Part shown: positions 24,198-31,777 of the stretch, piece by piece
Layout: the number at the start of each line of letters is the position of its first letter
Position numbering within the stretch: the first letter of the stretch is position 1
Source: SAR202 cluster bacterium bin22
GTDB taxonomy: Bacteria; Chloroflexota; Dehalococcoidia; Lucifugimonadales; UBA3495
Direction: 5' to 3'
Length of the DNA: 64,000 bases
NCBI GenBank assembly: GCA_002238505.1
Contig: MPMM01000002.1
Coordinates: forward strand, 124,001-188,000
Notes under the pieces: generated by a model
The model's input: the letters and a program-made list of their open reading frames with translations, nothing else
Told to the model about the DNA's origin: nothing
Database searches by the model: none
Position numbers and translations under genes: made by a program

Positions 24198-25052
24198 CTA
24201 ACCATCGGCTTCCATGGGCGCCTGGGCTTCTTCCAGGTTGGCCCATTCGTACATTGAACCGTCGTAATTGCGGGCCCGCTGGTAGCCCAGCAGGTTCAGC
24301 AGAAACACGCCGTGCGCCGCACGGAGGCCAGCCTGTCAATAGGCAAAGACCGCCTTGTCCGGAGTCATTCCGGCCTGGCCCAGCAGTTCCCGCAACTCGG
24401 TCAGGGACCTGAAGCGGTGGGTTTGCCCATCCATCAGGTCCATCCAGTCCAGGTGGACGGCGCCGGAAACGTGCCCGGGCCGATTGTTGCGGCTGACGGC
24501 GCCGGAATATTCAGCCGTGGTTCGGGTGTCCCAGATGACCGTGTCGGCGGCGTTCGCCCCGCCAATGCTGCAACCGGCTCGCACCTCGTCGTAGCCCACG
24601 ATGAGGGATTGGTCTATTTGCGGTGTGAACCCTGCCGATTCGCCGGGAGCCTTGAGGTCAAAGGCCACCTCGCCTCCCTCGGCTACCCAGCGGCGCCAGC
24701 CACCGTCCAGCACCTGAACATTACGGTGCCCGTAGTAGCTCAATGTCCACCAGAAGCGGGCGGCGTGAAGGCTCATGTTGTTGTCGTAGGCTACCACCAG
24801 GGTTTCATCGCCAATGCCCAGGGACTGGCAGACGGCGGCAAACCGTTCGGGGGGCATAGTGTCCACCCAGCCGGTTTCCGGATTGCGTTCGTAGTTGTTG
24901 TCGAGGAAAACCGCCCCGGGGATGTGCCCACGCAGGTATCCTGCTTCGGCGTCCAGGTCAACAATTACCAGGTCGGGATCGGTCCGGTGGGTTCGCAGCC
25001 AGTCGGGGTTGGCCAGGTATTCGGGGTGAGCGAGTTGTGATTCAGTTGTCAT
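24198..25052 (-). CDS. Selenocysteine-containing thiosulfate sulfurtransferase (rhodanese), copy 2
   Basis: Tandem-domain rhodanese, 284 aa with the TGA at 24336-24338 read as Sec at residue 239. Before it are PDLVIVDLDAEAGYLRGHIPGAVFLDNN, AYDNNMSLHAARFWWTLSYYGHRNVQVLDGGW and TVIWDTRTTAEYSG...PGHVSGAVHLDW, ending in VFAY. After the TGA comes QAGLRAAHGVFLLNLLGYQ then ARNYDGSMYEWANLEE, to a TAG at 24198-24200. The Sec again replaces the catalytic Cys. The start MTTESQLAH at 25052 has no ribosome site, but a TTGCCC-17-TACAAT promoter ends 9 nt before it, which would give a leaderless message. The open frame extends to 25148, without support. Confidence 0.92.
24310..24324 (-). promoter_or_regulatory. 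Candidate bacterial SECIS hairpin, rhodanese copy 2
   Basis: The same hairpin as in copy 1, CCGTGC-GGC-GCACGG, again starts 11 nt after the TGA although neighbouring codons have diverged. Confidence 0.82.
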
Positions 25053-25061
25053 AGCAGGCAG

Positions 25062-25090
25062 ATTGTAGGGCAAGGAGGCAGGAAGGGCAA
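25062..25090 (-). promoter_or_regulatory. Candidate promoter of rhodanese copy 2 (leaderless)
   Basis: On the minus strand: -35 TTGCCC, 17-nt spacer, -10 TACAAT. Transcription would begin at or next to the start codon at 25052. Confidence 0.45.
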
Positions 25091-25439
25091 GGAGGGCGAT
25101 GTGCGGCAAGTATGCCGCAGGGTCATTCGACATTATGTATGGCTTCAAGCAGCTAGTTCACCCCGGTCTTGGCGAAGGGGCGGCACTTCGTGGTTCGACA
25201 AGCTCACCACGAACGGACTCGAGGGATTGTCTTGAACGGATTAGAAGGATTTCCACCGACAATTGAAAATCTCTTAAGTTTCTTCACGGCCAGCTTGATG
25301 AAGGAATCGTAATGGGGGATGACATCGCCAATTGCGAGGCAGTGAACTCGCCGGTGCGGCAACGGCCTTAAAAGCGCAAAAGGGAAACAGAAGCAAATGG
25401 GAAGGGCTCAGGCAGCCCCGGCGTACGTCGCCAGCCCGG
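25091..25439. other. Intergenic region with a dispersed-repeat fragment
   Basis: No gene was found. It contains GGTTCGACAAGCTCACCACG (25194-25213), a member of the widespread CCTTCGACAAGCTCAGG-type intergenic repeats; related pieces are at about 11706 and 46830. Confidence 0.45.
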
Positions 25440-25874
25440 TTAGTTGGCGGAGGCGAGTCGGCAGCCTGGGCACCAGCCGTAGAAGTCCACGCGCTGTGAG
25501 GAGACCTGGAAGTCGTCGCTGCCGCTGATGATGTCCGTAAGTTCGGACACCATTTCCTGACCCACATCGGCGTCCACTACCATGCCGCAGGTGACGCAGA
25601 CCAGGTTGGCATGGGGAGACAGGTTGGCGTCATAACGGGACGAACGCTGGAAGGGCAGTTCGCGAACTATGCCGGCCTTTTCCAGCACATCCAGGGTGGA
25701 ATAGACGGTGGCAATGGTAACGTAGGGGAAGAAATCCCTTACCCGTTCGTAGATGTCGCGCACCGAGGGATGGTCGGCCGAGTTGACCACCACTTCTGCG
25801 ATAGCCAGGCGCTGCGGGGTCAAACGCAGGCCGAGGGGCCTAAGCCTGGCAACTAGTTCTTCCTGGGTGGTCAA
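25440..25874 (-). CDS. Fur/PerR-family metalloregulator
   Basis: 144 aa. The winged-helix N-terminal domain (GLRLTPQRLAIAEVV, IYERVRDFFPYVTIATVYSTLDVLEKAGIV) is followed by the dimerisation domain, with two CxxC structural-zinc pairs (C93/C96, C135/C138) and the regulatory SPHANLVC His region. This is consistent with an iron or peroxide sensor. The open frame starts at 26000, but homology begins at TTQEELVARL, so I use the TTG at 25874, which has a GGAG 9 nt upstream. Targets are unknown; no exact Fur box was verified nearby. Confidence 0.85.
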   Translation of the reverse strand: MTTQEELVARLRPLGLRLTPQRLAIAEVVVNSADHPSVRDIYERVRDFFPYVTIATVYSTLDVLEKAGIVRELPFQRSSRYDANLSPHANLVCVTCGMVVDADVGQEMVSELTDIISGSDDFQVSSQRVDFYGWCPGCRLASAN

Positions 25875-25974
25875 GGTTTGCGCTCCAGTGCGGCGGTATG
25901 GGCCGACAAAATGAGTGGGTAGGGTGACCGAGTGAATAACCTGGGCATTATAGCATGGGCGACCCAGCCGCCCA

Positions 25975-26011
25975 CAAAAACCAACAGGGACGGGATGCAT
26001 TCCCGTCCCTG
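25975..26011 (-). terminator. Intrinsic terminator of the DUF1800-DUF1501-NHL operon
   Basis: On the minus strand an 11-bp stem (CAGGGACGGGA / TCCCGTCCCTG, 5-nt loop) is followed by TTGGTTTTTGTG, 24 nt beyond the NHL stop codon. Confidence 0.8.
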
Positions 26012-26034
26012 AATTTCTGCCGTGAGGGCGGGAC

Positions 26035-27066
26035 CTACAGGTTGATCTGCGGGTCCATGTATTCGTGGTCCTTTTCGTACACCTGAACTCGGTTGCGGGC
26101 GGTGTCCACCACGAACAAAAGGTTGTTGTCCCGATCGTAGGTGCAGGCGGCGGGCTTGACGAACCTCCGCTGCTGCTCGATCAGGTCGGGCACCCGGCGG
26201 CGGGCCTTTACCATGTCCGGGTTGGCGTCCAGACCCATCTGACCCCACTTGGAGACCTCTACCGCGTCCCCTTCCAGGTAAGCGATGGGCTTGGCATCGG
26301 GGTCGTAGATGACCACGCGGTCGTTCATCCAGTCGGTAATGTACACATCGCCGTCGCCGTCCACGCAGACGTCGGTGGGATGGTTAAGAGCATCCCGCCC
26401 GTTGACCTGGTGGGCGAAAGTGCGGAGATGGGTGCCACCGGGGGTGAATTTCTGGACTCGGTTGTTGCCCCAGTCGGCGATATAGAGGTCGCCGTTGCCG
26501 TCGATCTCGATGCCGTCGGGCATTTCAAACTGGCCTTCGGCTTCGCCCTTGGAGCCAAAACCGCTGATGAACTGGCCGTCTTTGGTGAACTTCTGGATGC
26601 GGCTGTTGAAAGAGTTGACGACCCATACGTTGTCGTCAGCGTCAAAAGCCATTCCCGCAGGGCCGCTGAGCTCGCCTTCGCCTTCGCCCTTGACACCCCA
26701 ACCGGTGAGGGGGTTGCCGTCGGCGTCAAAGACCGCGACGCGACACTGCCATTCGTCGGCTACGTAAACGTTGCCTACCTTGTCCAGGGCAACGCCGGAA
26801 ATCCAGGTAAAAGTGGTGGGTTCGTCGCTGCCGTATGCCAGTCCCTGGCGACCGAATTCACCCAGGTACTCCTGCTCCACGGTGAACTTGGTAACGCGGA
26901 TGCCGCCCGGGTTCTGCTCGGTGGCCCGGTTGGTGACGTACAGGACGCCATCGTTGGCGGCGGCAATACTGACAGGCTGGCTGAAACCCATACCGGCGGC
27001 GCCGTTGCGGCCGATGTTGTGGCTGTAAAGCCAGGCACGCCCGGCGGCTACAGTATTCTGTGCCAT
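26035..27066 (-). CDS. NHL-repeat beta-propeller protein
   Basis: 343-aa propeller with at least six clear NHL blades, including VALDKVGNVYVADEWQCRVAVFD, MAFDADDNVWVVNSFNSRIQKF, IEIDGNGDLYIADWGNNRVQKF and VCVDGDGDVYITDWMNDRVVIYD. No signal peptide. It is the last gene of a three-gene minus-strand run behind DUF1800 and DUF1501, and a terminator follows. Propellers of this type often bind ligands or partner proteins; function unknown. The ATG is preceded by AAGGAGACG. Confidence 0.85.
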   Translation of the reverse strand: MAQNTVAAGRAWLYSHNIGRNGAAGMGFSQPVSIAAANDGVLYVTNRATEQNPGGIRVTKFTVEQEYLGEFGRQGLAYGSDEPTTFTWISGVALDKVGNVYVADEWQCRVAVFDADGNPLTGWGVKGEGEGELSGPAGMAFDADDNVWVVNSFNSRIQKFTKDGQFISGFGSKGEAEGQFEMPDGIEIDGNGDLYIADWGNNRVQKFTPGGTHLRTFAHQVNGRDALNHPTDVCVDGDGDVYITDWMNDRVVIYDPDAKPIAYLEGDAVEVSKWGQMGLDANPDMVKARRRVPDLIEQQRRFVKPAACTYDRDNNLLFVVDTARNRVQVYEKDHEYMDPQINL

Positions 27067-27221
27067 TTTCGTCTCCTTTACGTAAAACTATTTGTCAACA
27101 AGGGCCGGGGAACCGCCCCGGTTGGGAAAGTTCACCCGGCCCTCAAACTCAATCTTGGTTGGCTTCGATCCTTGAATCGGGCTGCTCGATTGAGCGCCAG
27201 GTCTCGAGTTTAAGCGCCTGT

Positions 27222-28352
27222 TTACTTCAGGTAGCCCATCTTCTCGAAGTTGCCGTTGACGATGGGGGTGGAGTCCAGTCCGAACCAGTCTTCCACGATG
27301 GTGGTGTAAGCGCCGCGGAAGTCGTAGTTGGGAACCAGGTCACCCTGTTCCAGGTCCTTGGCTTCGCGGGACGGGTACTCTCCGTACATTCCGCCCTTGA
27401 CCGAATTACCGATGGCGAAGGCAACGCCGGCTGCACCGTGGTCGGTGCCGGAGCCGTTGTCACGGACTCGGCGGCCGAACTCGGAGAACAGATACATGAT
27501 CACGTTCTCGCCGGTATTGTGCTCCTTCAGGTCCTCGAAGAAAGCGGACACACCCTCGGAGATGTCCTTCCACAGGGCAGGGTGAGCGGCATACTCGCCT
27601 GCGTGTGTGTCAAAGCTGGCGTGCTGGGTGTAGAAGACCCGGGTTCCAAGGTCGGCCATGTAAACCTGGGCGATGTCGCGCAGGTGCTGGGCGATGGCGG
27701 AACTGGGATATTCCACGTTGGAGCTGTAGCTCTCGGGGGCGACCTTGACGATGTCGGCGCCGATCATGGCTTCCGTGCCGGTGGAACGGAGGTAGTCGGT
27801 TACGAAGCTGCCGCCCACAGTGGGGGAGTACATGCGGCTGAACAGGTCGAGGGCCTTGGCCCGCTGGTCCTGGTCGCTGATGCCGGTGAGCAGACCATAG
27901 GTGCCCAGGTCGGAGATGGCGGCAACGGGAACGCCCGGCACTGCCAGGGCCCGGGGCAGGCCGTGACCGAAGTTAATGGCGGTCAGTACGTTTTCCTTGT
28001 TTGGGTCCAGCTCGCGAGCGACGCGGCCGGCCCAGCCTTCCGTCCCAACCTTGTCCGGCTCACAGGTGTGCCAAATGTCCATGGAGCGGAAGTGGGAGCG
28101 CGGGGAATCAGGATAACCGATCCCGTGGATGACCGCGACCTTGCCCTGGTCGTACATTTCCTTGATGGGACCCATGGCGGGCATGAAGCCCAGGGTGTCA
28201 TCTACCTTGATGATGTCTTCCATCTTGTAGCCGACGTTGGGCCGGTTCTCATAGTAGAGAGGGTCGTTGTAGGGAATAACCGTGTTCATGTAGTCGTTGC
28301 CGCCGGTGAGCTGCAACACGACTATGACCGGATCTTTCTTGGTTGAAGTCAT
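27222..28352 (-). CDS. DUF1501 family protein
   Basis: 376 aa. DUF1501 members belong to the alkaline-phosphatase/sulfatase-like fold and are usually paired with DUF1800 proteins, as here. Family features: VVLQLTGGNDYMNTVIPYND near the N-terminus, AVIHGIGYPDSPRSHFRSMDIWHT, and the C-terminal MYLFSEFGRRVRDNGSGTDHGAAGVAFAIG. Many relatives have a Tat signal peptide; this one starts directly with MTSTKKDPVIVVLQ and so appears cytoplasmic. AAGGAGACAGC precedes the ATG. Confidence 0.9.
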   Translation of the reverse strand: MTSTKKDPVIVVLQLTGGNDYMNTVIPYNDPLYYENRPNVGYKMEDIIKVDDTLGFMPAMGPIKEMYDQGKVAVIHGIGYPDSPRSHFRSMDIWHTCEPDKVGTEGWAGRVARELDPNKENVLTAINFGHGLPRALAVPGVPVAAISDLGTYGLLTGISDQDQRAKALDLFSRMYSPTVGGSFVTDYLRSTGTEAMIGADIVKVAPESYSSNVEYPSSAIAQHLRDIAQVYMADLGTRVFYTQHASFDTHAGEYAAHPALWKDISEGVSAFFEDLKEHNTGENVIMYLFSEFGRRVRDNGSGTDHGAAGVAFAIGNSVKGGMYGEYPSREAKDLEQGDLVPNYDFRGAYTTIVEDWFGLDSTPIVNGNFEKMGYLK

Positions 28353-28403
28353 TGCTGTCTCCTTCTTTAAGGTTAATGCTCAGTGGTCCGGAACGGGCAC
28401 CAA

Positions 28404-29804
28404 CTAGGCAAACTGGTACTCAGTGGTGGCGCTGATAAGGGCCATCATCTCGGCGATGCGGACGGAGGCGGCAGCCTCGTCGCTCCAGTCCATGTTTCCA
28501 CTGGCCTGGGCGTGGGTGCTCAACTGCTCGCGGGTCTCAGCACTGAGTTCCAGGAATCCCATGTGGTCCAGGCAGCTGTTGAGCAGGTCGTCCGGCGTGT
28601 TGATGTCTTCAGTCTTCATGTGACTGATGATGGCCTGCATGCCGGGCATACTGGTCTTGTTGACGTTGTCGGCCACGAAGTTGATGCGGGCCAACAGGGA
28701 GCCGCTGTTAATCCACTCGGAGCCGGTGTGCCAGCCTTCCACGCTGGGGGGATCCAGGATGTCCTGTCCCATGTAGCCGGGCTCGCGACAGATCTTGGCC
28801 AGGCCGGGATCCGGGAATTCGTAGGCGCCGACCATCTTCATGGTGCTGGCGACGACTTCGGCCGGGCTCTTGATCTTGGAGAAGCGGGCTTCCTTGAACC
28901 ACTCGGACTTGAACATGAAGCGCAGTACTTCGCGAATCTCGTAGTTGGATTCTTCGAAGACGGTGCACATGGCGTCCAGGGCTTCCTCGTCGCGGGCGGG
29001 CTCGATGGTCCAGGCAGGAACCTGGGGCTCGTCGGCTACGAAGAAGTTGTAAAGGTGGCGGCAGATGAAGCGGGCGGTGGCCGGTTCCTTGACGACGATG
29101 TCGATGATGTCTTCGCCATTGAAGTTGCCGGTCTGTCCGAGGAAGGTCTTCTCTTCGAAGTCGTGGTCCTCTTCCCGGTATTCAAAGCGCCAGGGATAGC
29201 GGCCGTAGGGCTGGCGAGGGAGCTTGGGGGTGATGGTCCAGCCGGTAAAGGCCCGGGAGGCTTCCCGTACGTCCACCTCGGTGTAGTTGCTGACGCCCAT
29301 GGTAAAGAGCTCCAGCAGCTCACGACCCCAGTTCTCGTTTACGGCGTCGCGGTGGTTCTCGTTGTTGTCCAGCCAGTAAATCATGGCCGGGTTTTTGGAC
29401 AGTTCCATGATCAGATCCTGATAGTTGCCCATGCCCAGTTCGCGGAACATTTCGATCTGGGTCAACATCTGGTCGCAGTTATCCAGCTTGGAGTTGCCGG
29501 TTGCGAACACATGGTGCCAGAAAAGGGCCATCTTCTCTTCCAGGGGCTTGTCGGTGCTTACCATGTTATAGAGCCAGTTGGCCTGACCCATCACCGGGTT
29601 GCCGCCAGGGAGAAGAACTCCGGGATGATAGCGAAGGAGCAGTTCGGCCTTGCCGCCATGGCGATCAGCGGGCGGATCTACCAGTTCTTCCACAACCGCG
29701 TCGTAGCCCTTGGCAACAAGCGCTTCCAACTCTTCCCGGTTGGCGCCGAAGCCGGCACGCCGCATCAGGTGAGCCATTAACGAGAGGTCTTCTTTGTTTG
29801 ACAT
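28404..29804 (-). CDS. DUF1800 family protein
   Basis: 466 aa. The family start (LMAHLMRRAGFGANREELEALVAKGYDAVVEELVDP) is followed by ALFWHHVFATGNSKLDN, ENWGRELLELFTMGV..YTEVDVREASRAFTGWTI and PPSVEGWHTGSEWINS. Function unknown; it is almost always adjacent to DUF1501 in planctomycetes, proteobacteria and Chloroflexota. It is the first gene of the operon: GAGGAGG precedes the ATG and a good promoter lies at 29874-29902. Confidence 0.9.
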   Translation of the reverse strand: MSNKEDLSLMAHLMRRAGFGANREELEALVAKGYDAVVEELVDPPADRHGGKAELLLRYHPGVLLPGGNPVMGQANWLYNMVSTDKPLEEKMALFWHHVFATGNSKLDNCDQMLTQIEMFRELGMGNYQDLIMELSKNPAMIYWLDNNENHRDAVNENWGRELLELFTMGVSNYTEVDVREASRAFTGWTITPKLPRQPYGRYPWRFEYREEDHDFEEKTFLGQTGNFNGEDIIDIVVKEPATARFICRHLYNFFVADEPQVPAWTIEPARDEEALDAMCTVFEESNYEIREVLRFMFKSEWFKEARFSKIKSPAEVVASTMKMVGAYEFPDPGLAKICREPGYMGQDILDPPSVEGWHTGSEWINSGSLLARINFVADNVNKTSMPGMQAIISHMKTEDINTPDDLLNSCLDHMGFLELSAETREQLSTHAQASGNMDWSDEAAASVRIAEMMALISATTEYQFA

Positions 29805-29873
29805 CCGATGCCTCCTCTTAGATTTTTTGTTGCCTGTTCACGGGTCGCAATTCTACCCAATGACTTATCGGGG

Positions 29874-29902
29874 ATTTTAGGCAAACTCTGAGGACGTGTC
29901 AA
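29874..29902 (-). promoter_or_regulatory. Promoter of the DUF1800-DUF1501-NHL operon
   Basis: On the minus strand: TTGACA, an exact 17-nt spacer, TAAAAT. It lies about 70 nt upstream of the start codon at 29804. Confidence 0.7.
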
Positions 29903-29926
29903 CAGTTTTCGGGGATTTTCAGGACA

Positions 29927-29954
29927 TTGGGTGTATTTTGATAATGATTATAAT
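29927..29954 (+). promoter_or_regulatory. Candidate promoter upstream of the Uma2 gene
   Basis: TTGGGT, 16-nt spacer, TATAAT. The spacer holds GATAATGAT, which resembles half of a Fur/PerR-type box, so metal regulation is possible but unproven. The region is divergent with the DUF1800 promoter. Confidence 0.4.
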
Positions 29955-30085
29955 GTGGAAGTGGGGTGGGAGGTGACCGTGCGAGGCGAGGTTGTGTTGA
30001 AGGGGTGCGGGTGAAAGTTTATCATGGGTGGTGGAGTTGATGCTTTTCTTGCCTTTCCATCCGAATTTCCCCGGCGAGGTGCCAG

Positions 30086-30745
30086 ATGACCACGCCAACC
30101 AAAACCCCCGCGCAGACGGCAAAATCGGAAGCTAAAGAGTTCCCCAAGACCCGCAAGTTCACCGTGGGAGAGTACTACCGCATGGCGGAGGTGGGAATTC
30201 TGCACCCTGATGAACGCGTCGAGCTTATCTGCGGAGAAATCGTGCTAATGGCCCCTATTGGTAATCCCCATGCCACCGGCGTACGCCGGATTGAAAGGTT
30301 TTTTAGCCGAGCACTGGGGGATGCCGTCACCATTAGCGGCCAGAATCCTGTCCTCGTGGGAGAGCATTCCACGCCCCAGCCGGATATTGCTGTCCTGCTG
30401 TTTCGTGAAGATGATTATTCCGGCAAATCGCCCAGCTCCGAGGATGTGCTGTTGCTCGTTGAAGTCTCCGACTCCACCCTGGCCTACGATCGGGAGGTCA
30501 AACTCAGTCTCTACGCCCAGGCCAGTATCCCCGAAACCTGGATAATGAACCTGGTGGACGACTGCATTGAGTCGTTTACCGAACCGGGCCCCGATGGATA
30601 TTCCCGGAATACCGTTTACCGGCGCGGCGACCGGATCGCGCCGTCCACGGTGGCTGATGTGGAGTTTGAGGTGGAGGACTTGCTGCCGCCGGTCCCCCTG
30701 TCCACCGATTCTGAAATTCAGAACGAAGGGGAGTCGGGGGCCTGA
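30086..30745 (+). CDS. Uma2 family (PD-(D/E)XK-like) protein
   Basis: 219-aa Uma2/DUF820 protein, a predicted restriction-endonuclease-like fold abundant in cyanobacteria and Chloroflexota. Motifs: YYRMAEVGILHPDERVELICGEIVLMAPIGNPH near the N-terminus, then the catalytic-type STPQPDIAVL and DVLLLVEVSDSTLAYDREVKLSLYAQASIPETWI. The D...E-x-S core residues are intact. The biological role of the family is unclear. No partner gene is next to it. Confidence 0.87.
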   Translation: MTTPTKTPAQTAKSEAKEFPKTRKFTVGEYYRMAEVGILHPDERVELICGEIVLMAPIGNPHATGVRRIERFFSRALGDAVTISGQNPVLVGEHSTPQPDIAVLLFREDDYSGKSPSSEDVLLLVEVSDSTLAYDREVKLSLYAQASIPETWIMNLVDDCIESFTEPGPDGYSRNTVYRRGDRIAPSTVADVEFEVEDLLPPVPLSTDSEIQNEGESGA

Positions 30746-30801
30746 ACCTTTGCGTCCCTCCCAGATTGGATAACGCCGCAAATCCTGTTCATACATATCA
30801 A

Positions 30802-31731
30802 TTACTTCTCAGACCTCTCCGCCAATATTGCTCCGTAGTCCTCCCGCCGCCACCGGTAGGGTGACGCCACTATCTTGCCCGGTTCTGTAGCTGTTGCCAG
30901 CACCTGGAGGGCGTCTTCCAGCACCACCCGTTGCTGTTGGGGGTTGCCAGGGGCGCCGAAGGGGCGGCCGAAAGGGAAGCGCAGGATGAGGCCCCTGGGC
31001 ACAGACATGGTGGCCGCTTTCTGCCGGTCCACCATTACCACCACCGTGGGTACGCCGGCCGATTCAATGGCCCGGGCTATCAGTCCGCCGGACTGATGGC
31101 AGCGGGGTCAAGTGGTGCCGATGACGGCGCCGTCCACCTCTTCGTCTTTAAGGCGCTGGGCCACCTCCGGGGCAGTGACTTCTATAAGGCCGGCCACGTC
31201 TCGGATGTAGCCCATGAAGCTGTAAGTGGGGCTCTGGGCCTCGCCCACAACACCTTCGGCCGCCAGTTCCTGCAGGCGGTGGATGGCAAAGACCGCATCC
31301 ACGTCCTCGGCCACGCCAACCGTGTCGTAATGGGTGTGGGCCACCCTGAAATCTTCCAGGGGCGTATCCAGGGGAATCTCCCGGTAGCTGTGGTCGCCGT
31401 CGACGTTGAAAGGTTCCTGGTCGCAGGTGTGGATGCCGCCGGTGGTAAGGACCGCGATGCGGGCTTGGGAGAGGGACTTGGTAAATGGCGCCCAGGGCGC
31501 GGTATCGAAGGCCAGGGGCAGTTCCAGGCGGTCGGTGAGGATTTCTTCCCAGCGGTTCAGGAACTGTTCCACCGGTCGCCAGTCATCCTCCTCCTTTGCC
31601 AGGGCTGCCAGGTTAAAGAGTTCGTTCATGAAGCGGGTGACGTCCTCTTCCGATTGACGCACCAGGTACTTCAGCCGGGAGAAGGGAGTGGTCTCGGGGT
31701 TTCTTACCAGGTCACGCAGGTCAATAGGCAT
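30802..31731 (-). CDS. GrdB-like selenoprotein (glycine/sarcosine/betaine reductase selenoprotein B family)
   Basis: 309 aa when the TGA at 31108-31110 is read as Sec at residue 208. The upstream part has the family motifs AVLTTGGIHTCDQEPFN, GDHSYREIPLDTPLEDFRVAHTHYD and DAVFAIHRLQELAAEGVVG. It ends in GAVIGTT, then Sec, then PRCHQSGGLIARAIESAGVPTVVV, where relatives have Cys in a CPxCH motif, and runs on to a TAA at 30802. A hairpin with an 8-bp stem follows the TGA. CAGGAG precedes the ATG. No GrdA, GrdC/D/E or thioredoxin partners are present, so it is probably not the classical glycine reductase but a stand-alone redox or C-S/C-N-acting relative. The antiporter gene ends 46 nt upstream on the same strand. 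Confidence 0.92.
31079..31097 (-). promoter_or_regulatory. Candidate bacterial SECIS hairpin, GrdB-like gene
   Basis: ATCAGTCC-GGC-GGACTGAT is a perfect 8-bp stem with a GGC loop. It begins 10 nt after the TGA, placing the loop 19-21 nt downstream. Loop sequence and distance match those of the two rhodanese hairpins although the stem sequence is unrelated. Confidence 0.83.
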
Positions 31732-31777
31732 CGTGTAACTCCTGCATAAAATAAGGTTAGGCGTTCGCAACTGCGCT

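Noticed and set aside
23386-25148. Reading the two rhodaneses as C-terminally truncated proteins ending at TGA
   Set aside because: Frame, conserved C-terminal motifs and SECIS-like hairpins continue beyond both TGA codons, which sit on the catalytic Cys position.
29939-29955. Definite Fur box upstream of Uma2
   Set aside because: Only a half-site-like GATAATGAT is present, inside a probable promoter spacer; too weak to call.
30802-31731. GrdB of a classical glycine reductase system
   Set aside because: No GrdA, GrdC/D/E or thioredoxin genes nearby, and the Sec motif is UPRCH, typical of the broader GrdB-like family.
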